NCBI RefSeq assembly: GCF_017832975.1
Contig: NZ_JAFIBI010000001.1
Coordinates: 3,224,001-3,288,000 of the forward strand
Source: Arthrobacter sp. PvP023
Lineage (GTDB): Bacteria > Actinomycetota > Actinomycetes > Actinomycetales > Micrococcaceae
Reading direction: 5' to 3'
DNA length: 64,000 nucleotides
The position numbers and the translations under genes are program-made. The number at the start of each line of letters is the position of its first letter. Position 1 is the stretch's first letter. Positions 47,498-54,025 of the stretch are shown here, piece after piece. The notes beneath the pieces are model-generated. The model saw only the letters and a list, made by a program, of their open reading frames with translations, did no database searches and was not told where the DNA came from.

Positions 47498-47926
47498 TCA
47501 GAAGATTCCCGGGATGGCGTCATCGGTTTCAGAGAAGGAGGTTTCCTTCTCTGCCAGGTACTCGTTCCAGGCCTGGGCATCCCAGATCTCCGCGCGGGAG
47601 CCGGCGCCGATGACGGCAAGCTCCCTGCCAAGACCTGCGTATGCCCGGAGTGCGGGAGGAATAGTCACGCGCCCCTGCTTGTCAGGTACCTCGTCCGAGG
47701 CTCCAGAGAGAAAAACCCGGATGTAGTCACGAGTCTGCTTGGAGGAGATGGGCGCCTCCCGCATTTGCTCGTGAATCCGTCCGAATTCCCGCTCACTGAA
47801 GACGTAGATGCAGCGTTCCTGGCCCCTGGTGAGTACCAATCCGCTGGCAAGTTCCTCGCGGAACTTCGCTGGGAGGATGATCCGCCCCTTTTCGTCCAAA
47901 CGCGGCGAATGAGTGCCAAGAAACAT
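47498..47926 (-). CDS. mraZ: Transcriptional regulator MraZ
   Basis: A 142-residue protein with the two AbrB-like MraZ repeats: [20 protein letters not shown] with KFREEL, and [20 protein letters not shown]. MraZ binds repeats upstream of its own gene and adjusts dcw transcription. I start at the conserved MFLGTH; in-frame codons upstream lie in the leader. Three GTGGAG boxes sit 65-90 bp before the start. The gap to rsmH is 188 bp. Confidence 0.97.
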   Translation of the reverse strand: MFLGTHSPRLDEKGRIILPAKFREELASGLVLTRGQERCIYVFSEREFGRIHEQMREAPISSKQTRDYIRVFLSGASDEVPDKQGRVTIPPALRAYAGLGRELAVIGAGSRAEIWDAQAWNEYLAEKETSFSETDDAIPGIF

Positions 47927-47990
47927 GGCCACCCGCCTGTCTGTCGTCAGGAGCTGCACGTCCCCTGTGCTGCCACTACCCTCTTACCTG

Positions 47991-48016
47991 CTCCACTTTA
48001 CTCCACATCGCTCCAC
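47991..48016 (-). promoter_or_regulatory. MraZ operator: three GTGGAG boxes
   Basis: On the minus strand GTGGAG occurs three times at exactly 10-bp steps (47991-47996, 48001-48006, 48011-48016). Phased short direct repeats with G-rich cores are how MraZ sites look in other bacteria. This should be the main control point of the dcw array. Confidence 0.75.
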
Positions 48017-48087
48017 AGTCAACGCGACACGGAAGATTCCTCCCGGGATTGGAGGAATCCGGGCCCGGAAATCCGGGGTTTCCGGGC

Positions 48088-48104
48088 GGTGGTGCAAAGT
48101 GGAG
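48088..48104 (+). repeat. 17-mer repeat, copy 1
   Basis: GGTGGTGCAAAGTGGAG; differs from copy 2 (48254-48270) at one base. It contains the GTGGAG hexamer of the MraZ boxes, on the opposite strand. Confidence 0.6.
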
Positions 48105-48209
48105 GGATTTTGGCGCCGATGGCGCATGGGGCGCGCCAAGGAATATACGACGGCGGCCGGTGGGGATCCGCCCGGACGTCCGGGCCCGCAGCGGGGCGAT
48201 TAAATGCAA

Positions 48210-48231
48210 AAGACCCGCCGGGGCGGGTCTT
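48210..48231 (-). terminator. Terminator of the DUF3040 gene
   Basis: AAGACCCGCC and GGCGGGTCTT form a 10-bp stem; on the minus strand TTTTGCATTT follows. It lies about 85 bp after the DUF3040 stop. Confidence 0.7.
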
Positions 48232-48253
48232 CCTGCAGGCCTGCCCGCGGGCA

Positions 48254-48270
48254 GGTGGTGCGAAGTGGAG
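48254..48270 (+). repeat. 17-mer repeat, copy 2
   Basis: GGTGGTGCGAAGTGGAG, 166 bp from copy 1, just after the 16-bp palindrome CCTGCCCGCGGGCAGG. Confidence 0.6.
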
Positions 48271-48314
48271 AGTTAGGGAATGACAGTCACGGGCCGGCTG
48301 TCAGGACGGGGTTG

Positions 48315-48686
48315 TCACGGTTCACCGCGGCGGCGTTCGTCCCAGCGTTCTTCCAGACCGCTCATGAACGAGCTGCGCCCCTTGCCGGCCTTCTTGCCTC
48401 CGGCCGGTTTGGCTTTGCCGGCAGCGGAACTACGCATCGTTGCGAAATAGACTCCGGCTCCCATCACGATGAACCCGAGGACACCAACAAAAATGCTCTG
48501 AAGTGATACGCCCACCAGCAGGAGGAGGACACCAGCCAGGGTGGCCAGCACGCCTATCACTATGTGGCGTGTGGACCAGTTACGGCCCGGATCCGATCCC
48601 ATTGAGTTGGCAAACTTCGGATCGTCCTCGTGCAGCTGCTTCTCCAACTGCTCGAGCAACTTCTGTTCGTGCTCCGAGAGCGGCAT
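48315..48686 (-). CDS. DUF3040-family membrane protein
   Basis: A 123-residue protein starting MPLSEHEQKLLEQLEKQL, the signature of DUF3040. The N-terminal amphipathic helix is followed by FANSMGSDP, two membrane helices (HIVIGVLATLAGVLLLLVGV and IFVGVLGFIVMGAGVYFATM) and a basic C-terminal tail. The ATG at 48684-48686 has AAGGAGGT 5 nt upstream, which excludes the longer upstream frame. Such genes lie beside mraZ/dinB in many actinobacteria; function unknown. Confidence 0.88.
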   Translation of the reverse strand: MPLSEHEQKLLEQLEKQLHEDDPKFANSMGSDPGRNWSTRHIVIGVLATLAGVLLLLVGVSLQSIFVGVLGFIVMGAGVYFATMRSSAAGKAKPAGGKKAGKGRSSFMSGLEERWDERRRGEP

Positions 48687-49006
48687 CACGACCTCCTTAA
48701 GTCGGCCAACGTCCGGACCTGCCGTGGCCTTTATGTTGTCAATCCGATAACGACCGGCATGCGCAGGAGGTTCCCGGCCACCGTATATCGGGCAACCGGA
48801 TTCCACGCATTCGGACGGCGGGCTGATACAGACGGCTTTTGGTATGTCCAGACGTTCGAAATCTATGTATATCTAAGGATAGTTTGTTGCGCCCTGTTCT
48901 GAAAGACACTCACACGCGGCGCACCCCGTCGCCGGCGGCGCTGCATCCAAGGGCGACGGGCGCACCGGGTAAGCAGCTTTTTTGCCGGCAGTCGGCCGGG
49001 GAAAAG
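48687..49006. other. Gap between the DUF3040 gene and dinB
   Basis: This 320-bp gap holds the DUF3040 leader with a TTGACA at 48737-48742 (minus strand, no good -10), an A/T-rich patch at about 48861-48890, and a hairpin after dinB. I see no gene; the frames that cross it lack ribosome sites and family resemblance. Confidence 0.55.
48925..48960 (-). terminator. Hairpin after dinB
   Basis: CCCGTCGCC (48925-48933) and GGCGACGGG (48952-48960) pair perfectly around an 18-nt loop, 46 bp after the dinB stop. No clear U-run follows. Confidence 0.45.
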
Positions 49007-50233
49007 TCAGTCAGCGGCGGTGTTCGGGTCCAGCAGCCGTGCAGGGAGCACCGACTTGGAACCGAACTTCTCCGCCACCCTGTCCAGGGCCTGTTCCGCG
49101 GCCCGCCAGTTGTCGTCGCGGCGGTCAAAGCTCAGCTGCAGCGAGGTCTGGGCTGCATCCTCAAGCTGCTCCGCCCTTACGCCAACAAGGCGGACTGTCA
49201 TGGCTCGCGGGCCGAGCGATTCCAGCAGCTGAACCGTGACGGCATAGATCAACTGGGCACTGTCCACCGGGGCATGCACCGTCCTGCTGCGCGTGATGGT
49301 GGAGAAATCGGTGTAGCGAAGCTTCAGGGAGATAGTCCTGGCGACCATCCCCGTGCTTCTGAGCCGCTCGGCGGTGCGGTGCGACAAGCGCAGCAACTCC
49401 CGGTGCAGAAGGGCGTCGTCCGCGGTGTCCACGGCAAACGTCTCCTCGGCACCGATACTCTTCTCGAGGCGGACCGGAGTCACAGGCCGCGGATCAATCC
49501 CCCAGGACAGCCGGTAGACGTGCTCGCCTGACGCCCCGAGGAGCTTCTTCAGTGCGGACGGCGGGGTTGCGGCAACATCCGCCACGCTGCGGATCCCCAT
49601 TCGCGCCAGCACCTCTCCCGTCTTGGCCCCCACCCCCCACAGCGCATTGACGGGAAGGCTGTGCAGGTAGGCAACGGTCTCGTCCGGTCCGATCAGCAGG
49701 AGCCCGTCCGGTTTACAGCGGGTGGACGCTATCTTGGCCACGAACTTGCTGGCGGCGATGCCAACGGACGCGGTGATACCGAGTTCGTCCCGCACACGCC
49801 GGCGAATAATCGCGCCGATCTCACGCGGGCTCCCCAGTCGCCGGATGGCTCCGCCGACGTCGAGGAAGGCTTCGTCGACGCTCAGGGGCTCCACCAGGTC
49901 AGTGATCGAACCGAAGATGGCCATCAGCTGCGCGGACACCTCGTAGTACAGCTTGTGCCTTGGCTCGATGATGACTGCCGAGGGGCATATGCGCGCCGCC
50001 ATAGCCATGGGCATTGCAGACTTGACGCCAAATTTCCGTGCCTCGTAGGAAGCGGACAGCACCACCGACCGGTCCGCCGGATAGCCCACAATGACCGGTT
50101 TTCCGATCAGTTCCGGACGGCTCCGGAGTTCCACGGAGACGAAAAATGCGTCCATGTCCACGTGCATGATGCTGCTTCGACGTAGCTCCCGGAGGGTCGC
50201 TTCGAGCTGCTGTTTATCCTGTTCCGACCCCAC
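49007..50233 (-). CDS. dinB: DNA polymerase IV DinB
   Basis: Y-family translesion polymerase, 408 residues. Catalytic motifs are MHVDMDAFFVSVELR and LSVDEAFLDVGG, with YEVSAQLMAIF between. The thumb has the helix-hairpin-helix LWGVGAKTGEVLARMGIRSVAD, and the little finger begins near residue 245 (IGAEETFAVDT). No C-terminal beta-clamp motif of the QxxLxLF kind stands out; SLQLSF at about 378 is the nearest candidate. The GTG start gives 22 residues before the conserved core. No LexA-type box is evident in the 17 bp before it. Confidence 0.94.
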   Translation of the reverse strand: MGSEQDKQQLEATLRELRRSSIMHVDMDAFFVSVELRSRPELIGKPVIVGYPADRSVVLSASYEARKFGVKSAMPMAMAARICPSAVIIEPRHKLYYEVSAQLMAIFGSITDLVEPLSVDEAFLDVGGAIRRLGSPREIGAIIRRRVRDELGITASVGIAASKFVAKIASTRCKPDGLLLIGPDETVAYLHSLPVNALWGVGAKTGEVLARMGIRSVADVAATPPSALKKLLGASGEHVYRLSWGIDPRPVTPVRLEKSIGAEETFAVDTADDALLHRELLRLSHRTAERLRSTGMVARTISLKLRYTDFSTITRSRTVHAPVDSAQLIYAVTVQLLESLGPRAMTVRLVGVRAEQLEDAAQTSLQLSFDRRDDNWRAAEQALDRVAEKFGSKSVLPARLLDPNTAAD

Positions 50234-50307
50234 GTCTTCAATCCTATGCCGTGGGACTGACTAAACTGGAGGCTGCATCCGGCGTCAACACCAGGAGGAC
50301 TGTCCCT

Positions 50308-50838
50308 GTGAAGGTAATTGGAAAGCTCAAGCCTGCGGGCTGCGCAGTGATTGTGGCCGGCGCGGTGCTTGCCCTGGCTGCGTGCACCCCGGCCGATTCC
50401 GGAGCCAAGGCAACCGGGACCGCCAGCGCTTCAGCTTCCGCCACCGGACAGGTATCCACCACGGCACCGGCCAGCCCGTCGGCGTCGCCGGGTACCACTG
50501 CGGTCGTCGGCGCACTCGTCGACGGCTTCCCGGAAAAGCTGTTGCCCGTGATGCCGGGGGCCAGGGTGGTTTCAAGCAGCTTCGACAAGACGTCCACCCC
50601 GGCCACTGCAGCGCTGGTGGGTAACATCAGTTCGCCGGCCGCCGCCGTCGTGGCTTTCTATACAAAGGAGCTGGAGGCCCAAGGCTTCAAAGCGGTGCCC
50701 GGGGAGAACGTGGGTGCAGTCGCGTCCAAGGATTTCCTCCGCGGCGACAACGAAACAGTGAACGTTGCAGTGGTGGAGACCGGCGGGGTCTCCACATTCA
50801 CCATCGGTGCCAACGTCGCAGCTGAGTCCGCGAAGTGA
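50308..50838 (+). CDS. Secreted lipoprotein, unknown function
   Basis: A 176-residue predicted lipoprotein. The GTG at 50308 has AGGAGG 9 nt upstream. The signal peptide ends in LALAACTP, a good lipobox, so the mature chain would start at the Cys at about residue 26. A Ser/Thr/Ala/Pro linker (about 30-65) follows, then a globular domain with FPEKLLPVMPGARVVSSSFD and VVAFYTKELEAQGFKAVPG. The latter resembles domains that recur in actinobacterial lipoproteins of unknown role. Its stop overlaps the GTG of the polyprenyl synthase gene by 4 nt. Confidence 0.85.
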   Translation: MKVIGKLKPAGCAVIVAGAVLALAACTPADSGAKATGTASASASATGQVSTTAPASPSASPGTTAVVGALVDGFPEKLLPVMPGARVVSSSFDKTSTPATAALVGNISSPAAAVVAFYTKELEAQGFKAVPGENVGAVASKDFLRGDNETVNVAVVETGGVSTFTIGANVAAESAK

Positions 50839-51929
50839 CGGTCGCGGAGCAGCTGCGCCTGGAACAGACGGCATTCGTAGCCGCCGTCGCCGGCAAGCTT
50901 AACGACTTCCTGGCCACACGCCAGTCCGTGATGTCCGCCATTTCACAGGATATTGATCCGCTGATGGGCTCCATCTCCAACCTGGTTACCGGCGGCAAGC
51001 GGCTGCGTGCACTGATGTGCTATTGGGGTTGGCGTGGCGCCGGCGGTGAGGCTGCTGCCACCGAGGTGGTCACTGCCGGATCCGCCTTGGAGCTTTTCCA
51101 GGCAGCAGCGCTGATTCATGATGACATCATCGACCGCTCGGATACCCGGCGCGGAGGTCCCAGTGTGCACCGGCGGTTTAGCCAGCTGCATGAAGACCAG
51201 GGGTGGGCCCTGGACAGCGAACGGTTCGGCCATGCCGCAGCCATCCTGACCGGCGACCTCTGCCTCTCCTTCAGCGAAGAAACGTTCACGGACATAGGCG
51301 AGGCGGCAGCGTCGGGAAGCCAGGCCAGGCTGATCTTCAACCTGATGCGCGCCGAAGTGATGGCGGGCCAGTACCTTGACATCCTGGAAGAAGTAGCCGG
51401 TCCCATGCGCGACCGGGCGGGAGCCGTCAACAGGGCCCAGTCAATAATCCGGTTCAAGTCAGCGAAGTACTCAACGGAGCACCCGCTCGCCCTGGGAGGC
51501 GCCTTGGCAGGTGCTTCCGACGAACTGCTTCGCGGCTATTCAGCGTTCGCCCTGCCGCTCGGGGAAGCCTTCCAGCTCCGGGACGACGTACTCGGTGTCT
51601 TCGGTGATCCGGTGACCACCGGTAAGCCCGCTGGCGATGACTTGCGGGAAGGAAAGCGTACGGTCCTGGTTGCCTTCGCCCTGGACCAGGCTTCCCCGGA
51701 GGAATCCCGTTTCCTCGATGCGAAGCTTGGAAGCCCGGACCTGTCCGATGACGACGTGGAGGAAATCCGTCGGATCATTGTGGACTGCGGCGCGCTCCAG
51801 GCTACTGAGGTCCTGATTGAGGAATTCGGCCGTGCCGCCTTCGCGGAACTGGACCTGCTGCCGCTGGACGATCTCCCCAAGACGGCCCTGCGGAAACTGG
51901 CCGAGGCAACCGTCAGCCGCGCCGCCTGA
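50835..51929 (+). CDS. Polyprenyl diphosphate synthase (trans-isoprenyl chain)
   Basis: Condenses isopentenyl diphosphate onto allylic diphosphates. The 364-residue enzyme has the first aspartate-rich motif in LIHDDIIDRSDTRRG and the second in LRDDVLGVFGDPVTTGK, plus GGKRLRALMCY. The residues before the first DDxxD (LELFQAAAL) are not bulky aromatics close to the motif, which points to C20 or longer products (geranylgeranyl or menaquinone side chain); this is inference. It matches the idsA2 position (Rv2173) of mycobacteria. GTG start, coupled to the lipoprotein gene. Confidence 0.92.
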   Translation: MTVAEQLRLEQTAFVAAVAGKLNDFLATRQSVMSAISQDIDPLMGSISNLVTGGKRLRALMCYWGWRGAGGEAAATEVVTAGSALELFQAAALIHDDIIDRSDTRRGGPSVHRRFSQLHEDQGWALDSERFGHAAAILTGDLCLSFSEETFTDIGEAAASGSQARLIFNLMRAEVMAGQYLDILEEVAGPMRDRAGAVNRAQSIIRFKSAKYSTEHPLALGGALAGASDELLRGYSAFALPLGEAFQLRDDVLGVFGDPVTTGKPAGDDLREGKRTVLVAFALDQASPEESRFLDAKLGSPDLSDDDVEEIRRIIVDCGALQATEVLIEEFGRAAFAELDLLPLDDLPKTALRKLAEATVSRAA

Positions 51930-51983
51930 TTGTGGCGGCGCGGCTGACGCGCTCAGCATGTATTGCGGGGGGCCTGGACAGTA

Positions 51984-52337
51984 TTACCAGGCGAGGGACT
52001 GTGCCCGTCGGCGGATCTCGGTCTTCCGGCCTTCGCGCAGCGCATCAATCGGACGGCCCCGCAGAGATTCATCCGGGGTGAAAAGCCAGGTAATGAGTTC
52101 TTCATCGGTATAGCCGGCATCCGCGAGGACCACGACTGTCCCTTTCAGGCTCTCTACCGGATGGCCGTCCTGCATAAAGTCGGCGGGAACGGACCTGATC
52201 CGGCGTTCGCCGACCCTGAGGGCCACCAGCGCCTTTTCGTCCAGCAATCCATGGACCTTAGTGATGGACACGTTCATCATTTCTGCAACGTCGGGCAGCG
52301 GCAGCCATTCGCCTACAAGGCTTTCTACAGTACTCAC
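51984..52337 (-). CDS. Rv2175c-family DNA-binding protein
   Basis: A 117-residue protein with a winged-helix/HTH N-terminal half (WLPLPDVAEMMNVSITKVHG, then LLDEKALVALRVGERRIRSV) and the Rv2175c C-terminal domain (LKGTVVVLADAGYTDEELIT, then WLFTPDESLRGRPIDALREG). In M. tuberculosis Rv2175c is a substrate of the kinase PknL, encoded next door. Here a PASTA kinase lies 1.7 kb away, in the same neighbourhood. GTG start. The N-terminal MSTVES could hold a phosphorylated Thr as in the mycobacterial protein; this is unproven. Confidence 0.88.
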   Translation of the reverse strand: MSTVESLVGEWLPLPDVAEMMNVSITKVHGLLDEKALVALRVGERRIRSVPADFMQDGHPVESLKGTVVVLADAGYTDEELITWLFTPDESLRGRPIDALREGRKTEIRRRAQSLAW

Positions 52338-52503
52338 GGATCAAGATTGCCACGGCGGGCGCTAATGCGCCTAGTCAGCGCAAAGCAGGGGCGTGACCCC
52401 GCGAATCGACACTCCGAAAAAAGGCATATATCCAATGCCACACATTTCTTGTGCTAATCGGCAATTCGTGAGAGATTCACATAGATCACATTTGCATCAA
52501 CAC

Positions 52504-52534
52504 TAACTTTAGTAACACTAGTACCATTCGTAAC
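52504..52534 (+). promoter_or_regulatory. 9-bp-phased TAAC repeats ahead of the LysM hydrolase
   Basis: TAAC, TAAC, TACC and TAAC begin at 52504, 52513, 52522 and 52531, each 9 bp from the last, and three are preceded by G. Direct GTAAC-like repeats are the form of MtrA sites in actinobacteria, and MtrA controls wall hydrolases. The 243-bp gap from 52338 to 52580 holds no gene. Confidence 0.5.
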
Positions 52535-52580
52535 AACGGCCTGACCGACAGCATTTGCCGCTGAGAAGAGGATCACTCCC

Positions 52581-53924
52581 ATGACGACGCCCCGATCGCC
52601 AAAGCAGCACACCAGGCCAAGCCTGCCCATGATTGCGGCCACCACGGCTGCCCTCCCGGCAGTCGTCCTTTCCTCGCTGGCCATCGCCCAGCCGGCGGCG
52701 GCGGAATCCCGCCCGCGGACCGTGCCTGCGACCCTCGCGGCGGCAATCCAGGCCCAGGAAGCCGCCATTAAGGCCGGCGTCATTCCCGCGGCCTCGGTTT
52801 CGACGGCCCTCCCCGCATCCCTGCGGCCCGCCCAGCCCTCCGCGCCGGCCGAGTACACCATTGCCCGCGGTGACACCATCAGCGGCATCGCCGGTCGCTA
52901 CGGCCTTGACACCAACGCCATCCTGAAGCTGAACAACCTGCAGCCGAACACCATCATTTATCCGGGGCAGAAGATCAAGCTGACCGGTTCGGCACCGGCC
53001 CCCTCCGCTCCGGCGGCAAAGCCGGAGGCTCCCGCCCCTGCCACCTCAGCCGGCAATGTCTACACCGTTAAGTCCGGCGACACACTGGGCGCCATCGCGG
53101 CACGGCACGGGGTCAAGTTGTCCGAGGTGTTGAGCTGGAACGGACTGAATATGAACTCCATCATCTACCCGGGCCAGAAGATCAAGATCGGCGGCGGCCA
53201 GGCGCCGGCTCCTGCTCCGGCGGCTACTCCTGCTCCGGCACCGGCTCCGGCCACCAGTTCGGGCTCTTACACCGTGAAGTCAGGCGATACTTTGTCCGCC
53301 ATCGCCGCAAAGCACGGGGTCAAGCTGTCAGACATTCTGGCCGCGAACAAGCTGACCATGACCAGCGTCATCTTCCCCGGCAACAAGCTGGCCATCCCCG
53401 GCGGGTCCTCGATCCAGCCGGCAGCCAGCGTTACTCCCCTGGTGCCGAGTTCCTTCCTCGGATTCACCTACCCGTCCGCCGTGGTCTCCTCCGCCAACCA
53501 GAACAAGGCCCTGCTCAACTCTTCTCCTGTACCCACCAGGGAGCAGATGAAGTCGATCGTTGCGGACACGGCACGTCGGATGGGCGTGGATCCCTCGCTT
53601 GCCCTTGCCTTCGCCTACCAGGAGTCCGGCTTCGACCAGCGCGCAGTCTCGCCGGCCAACGCCATCGGCACCATGCAGGTCATCCCGACGTCGGGCGAAT
53701 GGGCCTCAGATCTCGTGGGCCGCAAGCTGAACCTGCTCGATCCCTACGACAACGCAACCGCAGGCGTGGCCATCATCCGCCAGCTGATCCGCACCAGCAA
53801 GGACCTGGACAACGCCATCGCCGGCTATTACCAGGGCCAGTACTCCGTCAGCAAAAACGGCATGTTCGACGACACGAAGGCATACGTGGCAGCGATCAAG
53901 GCGCACAAGAAGAACTTCAGCTAA
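52581..53924 (+). CDS. Secreted lytic transglycosylase with three LysM domains
   Basis: A 447-residue exported peptidoglycan hydrolase. The signal peptide (residues 1-42) ends around AQPAAAES. Three LysM glycan-binding domains at about 90-133 (YTIARGDTISGIAGRYG), 160-203 (YTVKSGDTLGAIAARHG) and 229-272 (YTVKSGDTLSAIAAKHG) are joined by Ala/Pro linkers. Residues about 315-447 form an SLT domain with the catalytic Glu in FAYQESGFDQRAVS, then IGTMQVIPTSGEWA. It should cleave glycan strands in wall turnover or division. GAGAAGAGGATC lies before the ATG. A hairpin follows the stop. Confidence 0.93.
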   Translation: MTTPRSPKQHTRPSLPMIAATTAALPAVVLSSLAIAQPAAAESRPRTVPATLAAAIQAQEAAIKAGVIPAASVSTALPASLRPAQPSAPAEYTIARGDTISGIAGRYGLDTNAILKLNNLQPNTIIYPGQKIKLTGSAPAPSAPAAKPEAPAPATSAGNVYTVKSGDTLGAIAARHGVKLSEVLSWNGLNMNSIIYPGQKIKIGGGQAPAPAPAATPAPAPAPATSSGSYTVKSGDTLSAIAAKHGVKLSDILAANKLTMTSVIFPGNKLAIPGGSSIQPAASVTPLVPSSFLGFTYPSAVVSSANQNKALLNSSPVPTREQMKSIVADTARRMGVDPSLALAFAYQESGFDQRAVSPANAIGTMQVIPTSGEWASDLVGRKLNLLDPYDNATAGVAIIRQLIRTSKDLDNAIAGYYQGQYSVSKNGMFDDTKAYVAAIKAHKKNFS

Positions 53925-53966
53925 ACCGCGCCGGCGCCGGGAAGCGGGTGCCGGGAGGGTAACGAT

Positions 53967-54002
53967 ACGGGTCCGGATTGCATGTCGATTCGGGCCCGTT
54001 TC
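53967..54002 (+). terminator. Hairpin after the LysM transglycosylase
   Basis: A 9-bp stem (53967-53975 with 53991-53999, one G-U pair) and TTTCC lie 43 bp after the stop and just before the kinase promoter. Confidence 0.45.
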
Positions 54003-54025
54003 CGTGTAGCACTTAGGATCGTAGG

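Larger units (their letters stand above)
47927..48314. other. Gap between mraZ and the DUF3040 gene
   Basis: The 388 bp hold the MraZ boxes (47991-48016), a 9-bp hairpin (48035-48043 with 48051-48059), a smaller one (48065-48085), a 17-mer present twice (48088-48104 and 48254-48270), the DUF3040 terminator (48210-48231) and a 16-bp palindrome (48240-48255). Short frames across it look like chance. No gene is supported. Confidence 0.6.

Noticed and set aside
52338..52580. Possible c-di-AMP riboswitch before the LysM hydrolase gene
   Set aside because: This riboswitch often precedes actinobacterial wall hydrolases, but I cannot find its conserved G-rich core segments or paired stems here; a covariance search would settle it.
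53209..53260. Repetitive CCGGCTCCTGCT-like stretch
   Set aside because: It is the codon-level trace of an Ala/Pro linker between LysM domains, in frame, not a DNA repeat element.
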